Origin: Vicinamibacterales bacterium
GTDB lineage: Bacteria; Acidobacteriota; Vicinamibacteria; Vicinamibacterales; UBA8438
Reading direction: 5' to 3'
Length of the DNA stretch: 42,707 nucleotides
NCBI GenBank assembly: GCA_958296065.1
Contig: CATQHX010000009.1
Coordinates: forward strand, 1-42,707
Position numbers and translations under genes: made by a program. Position 1 is the first letter of the stretch; each line of letters opens with the position of its first letter. Below are positions 1 through 8,139 of this stretch, piece by piece. Below the pieces are notes generated by a model. That model saw nothing but the letters and a program-made list of their open reading frames with translations, was not told the origin of the DNA and did not search any database.

Positions 1-23
1 GAACCGCAGGCGACGTTTCCGGG

Positions 24-1217
24 CTAGCGGCCCCGCAGGCCGAGCGCGTGCTCGGCGATCACCCTGCGGTGCAGCTCGCTCGTGCCCTCGCCGACCTCCA
101 GGGTCTTTGCCTCCAGCAGCAGGCGCCCGACCTCGTACTCGGCCGAGAACCCGTAGCCGCCGTGAATCTGGATGGCGTCGAGGGCATTGGCAGTGGCCGC
201 CTCGCTCGCGGTCAGCTTGGCCATGGACGCTTCCACGGAGCAGCGCTCCATGCCCGCGTCTTTCATACGGCCAAGGCGGTAGACGAGCGCGCGGGCCGAC
301 TCCGTCCGGCAGATCATGTCGGCAAGCTTCTGCTGAATCATCTGGAACTCGCCGATCCGCCGCCCGAACGCCTCGCGCTCGGTGGCGTACGGCACGCTCA
401 GGTCGATGGCCCGCTGCGCCTGTCCCACGCACCGCGCGGCCACCGAGAAGCGCCCCATGTCGAGCGCCGCGCCGAGAATGGGGAATCCCCGGCCCACCTC
501 TCCCAGCACGGCGTCGTCCCCCAGGGCGACCCGGTCGAAGTGGATGGTGGCCAGGTTGTCGCGCTTCAGCGTCCGCATCGGCAAATCGCCGATCTCCACG
601 CCCTCGGCGCGCGGATCCACCAGGAAGACGGTAACTCCCCGGTGGCGCTCGGCGGGATCCACCGTCGCCGCCACCAGCAGCAGGCCCGCGTGCGCGGCGT
701 GCGAAATGAAGACCTTCGACCCGCTCAACGACCAGCCGGCGGCGGTCCGCTCCGCGCGCGTCTGCACCGCGGCCAGGTCGCTCCCGCCGCCCGGCTCGGT
801 CAGGGCGGCCGCGGTCAGCACCGACCCGTCGCAGATGCCCGGCAGCCAGCGGTCGCGCTGCGCGTCGGTCCCGAAGCGAACGACGGACCCGGCGACGAGC
901 GAGTTGGTCACCGAGACCACCGACGCCACGACCCAGTCGATACGCGCCAGCTCCTCGCAGATCACCCCGTAGCTCACGACGTCGGAGCCGCCCCCGCCGT
1001 AGGCCTCCGGCAGCAGCGGGGTCAGGTAGCCGAGCGGAACGAGCTTGCGGATGAGCTCGGCGGGGTACCGCTCCTCGCGTTCGTAGTCCTCGACGAACGG
1101 CAGGATCTCGCGCTCGGCGAACTCCCGCACGGCGGCGCGCACCTGGCGCTGTTCCCCGGTGAGGTCGAAATCGGCGGTGCGGCTGGGCACGGTGGGTGCC
1201 GCGGTCGTCACGGGCAT
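24..1217 (-). CDS. Acyl-CoA dehydrogenase (397 aa)
   Basis: Flavoenzyme of the acyl-CoA dehydrogenase family, expected to oxidise an acyl-CoA to the enoyl-CoA in the cytoplasm. The N-terminal helical domain, the middle domain (TEPGGGSD at about 140-147) and the C-terminal domain (GGYGF at 353-357, EGTSE near 377-381) are all visible. The Glu of EGTS, about residue 377, matches the usual catalytic base, so the enzyme looks competent. Length is normal for the family. The ATG at 1215-1217 was chosen because the family N-terminus begins there; upstream codons in this frame are the shadow of the flavin reductase gene. The start overlaps the reductase stop by one base (TGATG), which suggests translational coupling. 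Substrate is unknown. The usual RDA before the catalytic loop reads LEA here. Confidence 0.95.
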   Translation of the reverse strand: MPVTTAAPTVPSRTADFDLTGEQRQVRAAVREFAEREILPFVEDYEREERYPAELIRKLVPLGYLTPLLPEAYGGGGSDVVSYGVICEELARIDWVVASVVSVTNSLVAGSVVRFGTDAQRDRWLPGICDGSVLTAAALTEPGGGSDLAAVQTRAERTAAGWSLSGSKVFISHAAHAGLLLVAATVDPAERHRGVTVFLVDPRAEGVEIGDLPMRTLKRDNLATIHFDRVALGDDAVLGEVGRGFPILGAALDMGRFSVAARCVGQAQRAIDLSVPYATEREAFGRRIGEFQMIQQKLADMICRTESARALVYRLGRMKDAGMERCSVEASMAKLTASEAATANALDAIQIHGGYGFSAEYEVGRLLLEAKTLEVGEGTSELHRRVIAEHALGLRGR

Positions 1218-1816
1218 CAATCCCTCTCGTCGCCGCGGCCCGCTCCCCCGTTGCGCCGGCTCGCGAGCCAGCGCAACGCGACGGACAGATCGACCGTCGC
1301 CTGCACGAGCTGCCGGATGCGCCCGGCGAGTTCGGGCCCCGGCTCGTGCGCCGCACCGAAGTCCTCCTTCGTCGCGTAGACGTAGCGCGGCACGATGTGG
1401 CAGCGAAAATCGAACATCAGGCTGTTGGCGAGACCGATCGGCGACATGTAGCTCCGGTGTCCGCCCGCCGCGCAGAGAAACCCGACCGGCTTCTCGCCCC
1501 AGGCCTGCCCGGTCAGCTCCACGAAGTTCTTGATGGCAGCGTTCAGGTCGTAGTTGTAGACCGGCGAGGCGATCAGGATCGCCGCCGCCGCCGCGACCTT
1601 CCGGGTGACCGGCCCGATGGACGGGTGGTCGTAGCAGGCCTTCCCGTCGCAGATCGGCAGGTCCCACTCCCGCAGGTCGAGCAGCTCGTGGGACACACCG
1701 AGGGCGTCCAGCGACTTGCCGGCGGCGACGGCCAACGTGTGCGAGCGGCTGGCGGGGTTCAGCGAGCAGGAGACCACGAGCACCGGCGCACCGGTATTGT
1801 CTTCCAGGGGACTCAT
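1217..1816 (-). CDS. NAD(P)H-dependent FMN reductase-like flavodoxin-fold protein (199 aa)
   Basis: Small flavodoxin-fold oxidoreductase of the NADPH-dependent FMN reductase family. The FMN phosphate loop SCSLNPASRSHT lies near residues 16-27, and SPVYNYDLNAAIKNF lies near residues 84-98; both are hallmarks of the family. It should reduce flavin or quinones with NAD(P)H in the cytoplasm. It is the first gene of a pair, and its stop overlaps the start of the acyl-CoA dehydrogenase by one base. The pairing could mean it supplies reduced flavin or works in the same redox pathway, but the neighbour keeps its dehydrogenase Glu, so a two-component monooxygenase is not the first choice. Physiological partner unknown. 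Confidence 0.88.
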   Translation of the reverse strand: MSPLEDNTGAPVLVVSCSLNPASRSHTLAVAAGKSLDALGVSHELLDLREWDLPICDGKACYDHPSIGPVTRKVAAAAAILIASPVYNYDLNAAIKNFVELTGQAWGEKPVGFLCAAGGHRSYMSPIGLANSLMFDFRCHIVPRYVYATKEDFGAAHEPGPELAGRIRQLVQATVDLSVALRWLASRRNGGAGRGDERD

Positions 1817-1824
1817 CGCGGGAA

Positions 1825-1830
1825 AGTATA
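1825..1830 (-). promoter_or_regulatory. Possible -10 box (TATACT) of the flavin reductase gene
   Basis: On the minus strand TATACT lies 8 bases before the reductase ATG. With usual -10 to start-site spacing, transcription would begin at or just before the ATG, giving a leaderless or nearly leaderless mRNA. No convincing -35 box was seen at 17 bases and no Shine-Dalgarno sequence lies between the box and the ATG. This is a pattern match only. Confidence 0.3.
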
Positions 1831-1964
1831 GTGGCCGGGGGCTCTCGCTGGCGCCGGCCCGCGCGGCGGACGATGCGCTATCGGCGTGGCGGCGCGGTGC
1901 CGCCCCACTACTGCGATGCTCACCTCGCGCTCCTCGCTGCCCTGGAACTCCGGACCGGGTCGGA

Positions 1965-3149
1965 TCAAGCCGCGCCGCGATCGTGGAGGGCCGCGATCGC
2001 CGGCGCCGAGTAGCCCAGGTCGGTCAGGATGGCGTCGGTGTGCTCGCCGAGCGCCGGGGCGCGACCCCGGGTGGCGGCCGACGCCGCCGACAGCGTGAAC
2101 GGCGTGTCCGCCACCGGCGCATCCACGTCGGATCCGGGCGACGCCAACGACCGCAGGAAGCCGATGGCCTGCACGTGCGCGTCGTCCAGCACCTGCTGCG
2201 GAGAGAGCACGGGCCCGGCCGGAATGCGGGCCGCGTCGAGGGCGGCGAGCGCCTCCTCCGTTGTCCGCTGCCCGCACCAGGCAGCCATCCGCTCGCTGAT
2301 GACGCCGCCGTGATCGCCGCGCGACCGGTCGTCGCCGAAGCGCGGATCGTCCAGCCAGTGCGGCTCGCCGATCAACTCCGTCCAGCGCCGGAAGAGCGGT
2401 TGCCCGATGCACTGTACGAGCACCCAGCCGTCGCGCGTGCGGAAAGCGTCGGACGGCCCCTGGGTCTGGCTGCGATTTCCCGTGGCCACCCGGTCCGGAC
2501 GGATCATCGCCTGCTCCATCAGCATGCCGTTGGCGATGGTGAGCGCCGAGGCGAGCAGAGACGCCCGGACCTGCTGCCCCTGCCCCGTGTCGCGCCGCAC
2601 CAGCAGGGCCGCCAGCGTACCCACCGTCGCCACGAGCGCGGTCGTGAAGTCGACATAAGGGCAGTAGGCCTTGGTCGGTTCGCCGGGGCGGCCGGACAGA
2701 TACATGATGCCCGACATCGCCTGCCCGATCCCGTCGAACCCCAACCGGTGGGACGACGGCCCGCCCGTCCCGAACGCCGAGACACTGGTGAGGATCACGT
2801 CCGGCTTGACGGCCGTGAGCGCGTCGTAGTCCAACCCGAGCGCCTTCAGCGCCGCGTCGGGCAGGTTCGCCACCACGACATCCGCGGTCGCCACCAGGCG
2901 CTGGAGCACATGCCTTCCCTCGGGTGCGCGCGGGTTCAGCGTCATCCCCCGCTTGCCGCGGTTCACCTGCAGGTAGTAGGCCCCGTCGCCGGCCTCGGTC
3001 ACCGGCATGAGGAAGCGGTCCTCGCCGCCCCGCACCTTCTCGACGCGGATCACGTCGGCGCCGAGATCGGCGAGCAGCGCGGCACAGAAAGGACCGGCGA
3101 TGAAGCGACCGAAGTCGAGAACGCGAATCCCCTGCAGCGGGTCAGGCAT
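1965..3149 (-). CDS. CaiB/BaiF family (class III) CoA-transferase (394 aa)
   Basis: Class III CoA-transferase or acyl-CoA racemase-like protein acting on a CoA thioester in the cytoplasm. The N-terminus GIRVLDFGRFIAGPFC (residues 7-22) and LGADVIRVE (29-37) are classic for the family, and Asp167 in PYVDFTTA fits the catalytic aspartate. Length is typical. The ATG at 3147-3149 matches the family start; a longer reading to 3347 adds 66 codons overlapping the DUF4276 gene in another frame and does not look protein-like. It lies 148 bp upstream of the flavin reductase/acyl-CoA dehydrogenase pair on the same strand, so a shared acyl-CoA degradation role is plausible. Acyl donor and acceptor cannot be read from the sequence. 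Confidence 0.92.
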   Translation of the reverse strand: MPDPLQGIRVLDFGRFIAGPFCAALLADLGADVIRVEKVRGGEDRFLMPVTEAGDGAYYLQVNRGKRGMTLNPRAPEGRHVLQRLVATADVVVANLPDAALKALGLDYDALTAVKPDVILTSVSAFGTGGPSSHRLGFDGIGQAMSGIMYLSGRPGEPTKAYCPYVDFTTALVATVGTLAALLVRRDTGQGQQVRASLLASALTIANGMLMEQAMIRPDRVATGNRSQTQGPSDAFRTRDGWVLVQCIGQPLFRRWTELIGEPHWLDDPRFGDDRSRGDHGGVISERMAAWCGQRTTEEALAALDAARIPAGPVLSPQQVLDDAHVQAIGFLRSLASPGSDVDAPVADTPFTLSAASAATRGRAPALGEHTDAILTDLGYSAPAIAALHDRGAA

Positions 3150-3172
3150 GTCGATAAGTCTCCGTTGCCCGG

Positions 3173-3784
3173 TCACCCCGCATCCGCCGGAACGACTTCC
3201 ATCAGGGTACGGTGGAACACGAAGAAACTCCCGGAGCGGTTCTCCGCAGGATCGATGTGCTCCGCAATCGCTCGGGCTGCTTCCGTCTTTCGCAGGCCGT
3301 TCGAGAAATAACCATGTCTCTGGAGGATGCGCTCGAATGCTTCCCACGTGCCCGCAATGCCGTCCGGATCGCGATAACCCGCACGGGTCGGAATATGAGG
3401 CGATACCCTCGGGTAGGCTCGTCGCACGGCCTGCCAGTTGCCGAAGTACCAGGCCTCCAGCTCCTCGATGACGATCCTGTTCGCCAACTGCCAGAGCCCA
3501 CCCCGCGAGATCGTACGAAGCCCCGAACGCCTCGCCGTGACTTCAATCTCCTCCTTTAGCTCCTCACAGTCATCGCCGTCACGATCTACCAGCACAAAGA
3601 TACGCCAGTCGTCGGGCAGCCATCTGGCATAGCCACGAAAACGCGCTTCGAGTTTTCGTTTGAGATCCCGCTTGCCTTGAAACGTATGGGTCTCGTGACT
3701 GCAGCCTTCCGGCAGCAGGCGTGGAAGCAGCACCTGAAGGAACGCTTCCATGGACTGTTCTTCGAGCAGAAACACGAGGTGCAT
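3173..3784 (-). CDS. DUF4276 family protein, TOPRIM-like partner of the AAA ATPase (203 aa)
   Basis: Recognised as a DUF4276-type protein. Visible features are an acidic pair in FLLEEQSMEAF (E8, E9), an acidic motif LVDRDGDDC (residues 65-73) and EELEAWYFGNW (107-117). Glu followed by a DxD-type motif resembles the metal site of TOPRIM-like nucleases; that reading is inference. The start ATG overlaps the stop of the AAA ATPase gene by one base (TGATG), so the two are almost certainly co-translated. The pair resembles the known split arrangement of an OLD-like ATPase with a TOPRIM-like effector found in phage-defence systems. Hand-counted GC at 3301-3360 is about 55%, lower than flanking genes, consistent with horizontal acquisition. 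Confidence 0.85.
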   Translation of the reverse strand: MHLVFLLEEQSMEAFLQVLLPRLLPEGCSHETHTFQGKRDLKRKLEARFRGYARWLPDDWRIFVLVDRDGDDCEELKEEIEVTARRSGLRTISRGGLWQLANRIVIEELEAWYFGNWQAVRRAYPRVSPHIPTRAGYRDPDGIAGTWEAFERILQRHGYFSNGLRKTEAARAIAEHIDPAENRSGSFFVFHRTLMEVVPADAG

Positions 3785-5016
3785 CAGCGCGACCGCCCCT
3801 GGCGTCGACCGGAAGGCGCACCCTGGTTCACCAGCGGATCACCAATCCCGAACTGACCCTCCATCCACAAGTCGCCGAGCGCTGCACCTTCCTCCACAAA
3901 CTCCTTGATCCCGAGTACGTCGGATACTCTCTGAACCTGCGTATAGCCTTGGTTGTCCCGCCATAGCACCCATACCTCTCTGGGGCGCATTGTCGCCAGA
4001 AAAAAAGGTGAATGCGTGGTAACGATCAACTGCGTGCGCTCACTGGCCGCCCTGCACTCTTCAGCCAGTTCCGGGAGCAACCGCGGATGCAGGAAGTTCT
4101 CAGGCTCCTCCACACCGATCAGTTGCGGGGGCGCAGGGTCATGAAGAAGCGTCAGGTAGGCCAGCATCTTCAAGGTGCCGTCCGAAGCGAACCTCGACAA
4201 CACCGGCGCGGCGAAAGGCGCATCCTTGATCCGCAGCGCCAAGCTCCCATCGGCCAGGGAAGTGGCTTCCGCGTGGTCGACACGCGGGACCCGCCGACGC
4301 AGGACATCGAAGATCTTGTTCAGTCTGTCCGGGTATTGTTCATGCAGGTATTGGATGACGTTCGCGAGATTGGCGCCCGTCGACGAGAGCTGCTCCTCAC
4401 CTCCTGCCTCCGGATTACGACGCGCGGCCTCAGCGGACAGATACGAGAGGTGCCAGCTCGAGACGAATTCCCGCAGCGCAATGACGCGCGGGTTCTCCGC
4501 AAGCATGCCGAGCGTGCTGACCGCGAGCACATCGGGACCGGCAAGCTTCCGCGCCACCCGCCTGTCCGTCTGCTCCGGCGCCTCGCCGGTAATCACCTCG
4601 CCTTCGCCAAGCCGATACTCCATGAAGTTGAAGGGGCGACCCGAGCTGCCGCCACGCGTCCAGCGCAGGAACTCGTGGCTGACCACGGGGCGACCATTTT
4701 CCTCGTCAAGCTCCAGGTGATACGTGATGAGGGGCGTTTTGCGCCGTTCCCGGTACTTCAACTCCACGACGATCGGCCCTTCGCTGTCGCGGCTGCGCAA
4801 CTCCCGGAACCGCCCGCGCCGATCCCATGCCTTTCGGATACCGTCCGTGAAACATTCCGACAGGAACGCGAACACGTCGAAGACCGTCGACTTTCCGCTG
4901 CCGTTCGGGCCAAGCAACACCGTCAGGGGCGTCAGCTCCTTCAGTGCGACGTTACGAAGCGCCCGGTAATTGCGCACGTTCAGCGCCGTGATTCGCGACG
5001 GTGTCAGGATAGCCAT
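3784..5016 (-). CDS. OLD/AAA15-AAA21-like ATPase (about 410 aa)
   Basis: SMC/ABC-like ATPase of the kind found in phage-defence and DNA-repair contexts. The N-terminus [15 protein letters not shown] precedes Walker [10 protein letters not shown] (about 36-44). [14 protein letters not shown] (about 278-291) sits where the ABC signature is expected, Walker B is [13 protein letters not shown] (about 299-311), and the distal H-loop is VTTHSP (about 332-337). No nuclease domain follows, so the effector is probably the overlapping DUF4276 gene. A second ATG at 5029-5031 would add five residues; neither start has a strong Shine-Dalgarno. GC counted at 3961-4020 is about 53% against about 68% at 12361-12420, a sign of transfer. 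Likely a cytoplasmic sensor ATPase; trigger unknown. Confidence 0.87.
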   Translation of the reverse strand: MAILTPSRITALNVRNYRALRNVALKELTPLTVLLGPNGSGKSTVFDVFAFLSECFTDGIRKAWDRRGRFRELRSRDSEGPIVVELKYRERRKTPLITYHLELDEENGRPVVSHEFLRWTRGGSSGRPFNFMEYRLGEGEVITGEAPEQTDRRVARKLAGPDVLAVSTLGMLAENPRVIALREFVSSWHLSYLSAEAARRNPEAGGEEQLSSTGANLANVIQYLHEQYPDRLNKIFDVLRRRVPRVDHAEATSLADGSLALRIKDAPFAAPVLSRFASDGTLKMLAYLTLLHDPAPPQLIGVEEPENFLHPRLLPELAEECRAASERTQLIVTTHSPFFLATMRPREVWVLWRDNQGYTQVQRVSDVLGIKEFVEEGAALGDLWMEGQFGIGDPLVNQGAPSGRRQGRSR

Positions 5017-5088
5017 AACGCACCAGAACATGGCCCGGCGATCACGCCAGGATACCGTGTGTAAAGGATAGCGTGGTCCTGTGCAGGT

Positions 5089-6597
5089 TCAGGGCGTCTC
5101 CGGCAGTGGAAGCTGGCGGCTCTCCTTCTCGCGCGCCTGGTCAAAGGCGGGCAGCGGCTCGGCGCTGCGCACCTGCTCGAGCCAGAAGACGCCGTCGTAG
5201 GGGATGGAATTGCCGCGCGTGCCGATGAGGTCAGCGTCGCCGTCGCCGTCCATGTCGCGGACGAGGAACTTGTCGAACATGCCGCGGACGCGGCGCGACA
5301 CGTCGTGGCGGATCCAGATCCCCGCCGGGTCCTCGGGCTGCTCGAACCACGCCAGGCGGCCGGCGCGGTGCCTCGGCGACAGATCGACGGCGTCGACGTC
5401 GCGCGGGGCCTGGCTGTAGGCGCCGGAGAAGGCGTCGAGGCGGCCGTCGTCGTCGATGTCGGTCAGCACGAAGCCTACCAGGCGGTCGGGTGCAAGGCCG
5501 CCGATGGTGTGCTGCCGCCACGCGTCCGCGAACTCGGCCGGTTGCTCCAGCCAGGAGAGGCCGTTGCGCTCGTCGCGGATGGCGATGTCGATGCGCCCGT
5601 CGCCGCTCAGGTCGGCGAACTCCATGTTGAAGCCGGTGACGACGGTCTCCGGCTCGATCTCGATGCGGTGCTCGACGAACGCGATCGCGTCGGTGGTCAC
5701 GTTCTCGAACCAGAAGATTCGCTGCTCCATGCGCGAGCCGCCGATGACGTCGAGGTCGCCGTCGCCGTCCAGATCGAAGGGCTGCGAGTTGATCGGGACG
5801 ATGACGCGGGCCAGCTCGTGCTCGACCCAGGCGTCGCCGTCGAGCGGATCGTCCGGAATCGCGAACCACGAGACCGGGTGCTTTTCGATGGTGCCGCGCG
5901 GCGGGTTCTGACCCCCCTTGTTGGCGGCGACCACCTCCGGCCGGCCGTCGGCATCGAAGTCGGCGAGGAAGACCCGGATGTAGGAACCGCGATCCCGCGT
6001 CGAGGCGGGAATCACCCGCTTCCATCGCTCGGACCGGCCCTTCGCGCCGGGATTCTCGAAGTAGATCAGGTGCGACAGCTCGCAGGCCACGACGACGTCC
6101 GGATAACCGTCGCCGTTCATGTCGCCGATGGCCACGTCCTCGGCGGCGCCCGCCTCCTCTCCCTCGGCCAGCGTGTGGAGGTCCCAGGTGTCGGGGTCGC
6201 CCGAGCCGTAGGCAATGCGCACGTGCCCGTCCGGCACGCCGTCGTAGGTCGTGTCGGACTCGTGCACGGAGACGATGTCGAGGTGGCCGTCGCGGTCGAG
6301 GTCGGCCATCTCCAGCCCGTCGCTCCCCGCGAGGGCGACGCCGCCGACCGCGAGGTCGTCGATGAGGTGCTCGCGCCAGGAGATGTACTCGCCGCCGCTG
6401 GTCTTCGCGCGCGTCGGCGTATCCGCCACTGCCGGCGGGCCGTCACCCGACTGGCCGCCGGAAGCCTCCCCGCCGGCCGCGCCGAGTGCCCACCCCATGG
6501 GGAGGGCAAGTGCCGCCACGACGATGCCCCGCCCGCTGCACCACGTCCACCTCGACCGGTCGAGTATTGTCACCGCTCTGCTCCTGGGCCGGTACAT
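5089..6597 (-). CDS. Exported FG-GAP/VCBS repeat beta-propeller protein (502 aa)
   Basis: Secreted protein built mainly of FG-GAP-type repeats. Seven calcium-loop motifs of the form DxDxDGxxD are readable: DLDRDGHLD, DMNGDGYPD, DFDADGRPE, DLDGDGDLD, DLSGDGRID, DIDDDGRLD and DMDGDGDAD. This is what a seven-bladed propeller with Ca2+ sites would show. An N-terminal hydrophobic stretch (about residues 24-43) after basic residues suggests a Sec signal or anchor. GAAKGG-like AAAGG context after it leaves the cleavage site uncertain. The ATG at 6595-6597 has a weak AAAGG upstream; an internal GTG is possible. Function is probably binding or adhesion, with no enzymatic motif seen. It lies 136 bp downstream of the VWA gene on the same strand. 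Confidence 0.87.
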   Translation of the reverse strand: MYRPRSRAVTILDRSRWTWCSGRGIVVAALALPMGWALGAAGGEASGGQSGDGPPAVADTPTRAKTSGGEYISWREHLIDDLAVGGVALAGSDGLEMADLDRDGHLDIVSVHESDTTYDGVPDGHVRIAYGSGDPDTWDLHTLAEGEEAGAAEDVAIGDMNGDGYPDVVVACELSHLIYFENPGAKGRSERWKRVIPASTRDRGSYIRVFLADFDADGRPEVVAANKGGQNPPRGTIEKHPVSWFAIPDDPLDGDAWVEHELARVIVPINSQPFDLDGDGDLDVIGGSRMEQRIFWFENVTTDAIAFVEHRIEIEPETVVTGFNMEFADLSGDGRIDIAIRDERNGLSWLEQPAEFADAWRQHTIGGLAPDRLVGFVLTDIDDDGRLDAFSGAYSQAPRDVDAVDLSPRHRAGRLAWFEQPEDPAGIWIRHDVSRRVRGMFDKFLVRDMDGDGDADLIGTRGNSIPYDGVFWLEQVRSAEPLPAFDQAREKESRQLPLPETP

Positions 6598-6733
6598 GGT
6601 CGCCTTTCGGCCCCGCCTGCCGCCCGGCGAGGCCCTCCGGGAATCCGCGCCGTTCTACGGCGGAGACTTCCGGCTCGTCCCCGATGCGCATCGTGTCGGC
6701 GCCCACGCGGGAACGCGGGCCGACCAAACCCGC

Positions 6734-8011
6734 TCAGCGTTCGCCCGCCGCGCCGGCGTCCTGATGCGTGCGGGCCCCGGGACAGTACGGGCACATCCTC
6801 CCGGTCGACCCGAGCGCGGCCAGAGGCACCGGAATCGTCTGACCGATCTGGCCGGGGGAAAGCCCCTGACAGGCGGGCGAATGATGATAGACGGTCTGCT
6901 CCCCGACGACCCCGCCGGCGACGTACACCGTGGCCGGCGGGATGTAGTAGCGCACCGGCGTCGCGCGCGCCGTCACCCGCCGCTGGTTCACCCGCACACG
7001 AACCTCCTCCGGCGGCTCATCGAGCGCCGGGCGGTGGTAGGTGACCAGGTACTGGCCGTTCATCTCGGTCGCGATCCGTCTCAGCCGCTCCGCGATGCCG
7101 GAGGTCGACGACACCTTGTACAGCCGGCCGCCCGAGTCGCTCGGGCCCTGGTCGAGCATGCGCTCGCGCTCGCGGTTCTCCTGCATCCACCGGAAGGCGC
7201 CCGCCCCGGAGGTGATGGTCGCCAGGCCGTTGCTGCGCCCGAAGTCCGAAAAGCCGACGCTCCGCAGACTCGTCAATGCCACCGCGTGCATGACGACACC
7301 GTAGCTCCACAATCGATTGACGACCGCCTCGGCGTCCTGGTCGCGGCTGGCGTCGGGAGTGCTGCGGCCGCGCGCGGGCAGACCGATCCCACGGATCGAC
7401 ATGTCCTGCATGCCGCGCCCTTCGGTGGTCAGAAGAACGATCGCTGGCCGCATGGCCCGGCGCACGGCCAGCTCGCCCGCGGTCTCGTCAACCGCGGCGA
7501 CCATGTAGGCGCTGGTCTCGGAGAAACCGGAGAAACGGTTGGCAGCCTGTCTGAGCAGCCCCGTATCGGCCGTGTAGTCGACGATGGTCTGACGCTGATC
7601 GCCAAACGCAATCAGGCTTATGCGATGCCCGCGCATCGCCTCGACGAACGACACCAGCGCCTCACGGATGTGGACTATGCTGTTGCTCGCGACCATGCTG
7701 TCGTCGACGAGCAACGCCACGTTGAATGCGGCCGTTGCCGGTTCGACCCGCAGCACCTCGCGCCGGTCCCCGTCCTCTTCGATGCGGAAGTCGGGCGGAC
7801 CCAGCCCCATGACCGGACGGTCGCGGCGGAGCGCCGCCACGTACACCTGCGCCTCCCCACCTTCCAACGCCTGGGCGCTCGACGTGACGCGGGCCGGTGG
7901 CGTGATCACGGCGGCGCCGGCGAGCAGCACGAGCACGATCGGCGCGAGGCGTGGATACCAGGACCGCCGATCAGCTCTTCGCCGGCGCGGAAAACGCAGT
8001 CGGACACCCAT
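6734..8011 (-). CDS. Exported VWA-domain protein with C-terminal Cys/His motif (425 aa)
   Basis: VWFA-related protein of the type expanded in Acidobacteriota. A basic N-terminus and hydrophobic segment (about 25-38) form a signal or anchor. NVALLVDDSMVASNS (about 97-111) is the start of the VWA domain, keeping the D-x-S of the MIDAS metal site but not the full DxSxS. The C-terminus carries VYHHSPACQGL and then RMCPYC near 406-410. This resembles the short YHxxxC...CxxC segment seen at the end of some exported proteins and could bind a metal. Start 8011 is supported by GGGAGG upstream; a longer frame to 8113 only translates the dispersed repeat. Role probably protein-protein interaction in the envelope. 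Confidence 0.82.
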   Translation of the reverse strand: MGVRLRFPRRRRADRRSWYPRLAPIVLVLLAGAAVITPPARVTSSAQALEGGEAQVYVAALRRDRPVMGLGPPDFRIEEDGDRREVLRVEPATAAFNVALLVDDSMVASNSIVHIREALVSFVEAMRGHRISLIAFGDQRQTIVDYTADTGLLRQAANRFSGFSETSAYMVAAVDETAGELAVRRAMRPAIVLLTTEGRGMQDMSIRGIGLPARGRSTPDASRDQDAEAVVNRLWSYGVVMHAVALTSLRSVGFSDFGRSNGLATITSGAGAFRWMQENRERERMLDQGPSDSGGRLYKVSSTSGIAERLRRIATEMNGQYLVTYHRPALDEPPEEVRVRVNQRRVTARATPVRYYIPPATVYVAGGVVGEQTVYHHSPACQGLSPGQIGQTIPVPLAALGSTGRMCPYCPGARTHQDAGAAGER

Positions 8012-8060
8012 GAACACCTCCCACCCTGTCGCGCCGCCGCGCCACGGAGCAGTCTCCTGG

Positions 8061-8139
8061 CGCCCCGAAACGCCTCGCTGGGCTCGGCGTTCGGCCCATC
8101 CCCCCCACTCCACGCCGTTTCTACGGCGCAGACCGCTAG
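8061..8139. repeat. Dispersed two-hairpin repeat, copy A (short form)
   Basis: Shortened member of a five-copy family, in forward orientation. The left half is conserved (GCCCCGAAACGCC, then GGCGTTCGG, then the C-rich linker). The right half is replaced by a short hairpin, CGCCGT (8113-8118), loop TTCT, ACGGCG (8123-8128). The element ends in CTAG at 8136-8139, whose complement provides the TAG stop of the 8136-9005 gene. It sits between that gene and the VWA gene, both leftward. Confidence 0.8.

Noticed and set aside
1218..1667. N-terminal extension of the acyl-CoA dehydrogenase frame
   Set aside because: It is an arginine-rich shadow of the flavin reductase gene; the family fold begins at the ATG at 1215-1217 with TGATG coupling.
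24..1816. Two-component flavin monooxygenase (reductase plus oxygenase)
   Set aside because: The larger protein keeps EGTS with Glu377 and the normal dehydrogenase layout, so dehydrogenase is the better reading.
8012..8113. VWA protein starting upstream with MEWGGWAERR
   Set aside because: These residues are the translation of repeat copy A. Similar peptides (MERGGWAETPSQRGVSGR type) appear wherever the repeat is, so they are not protein sequence under selection.
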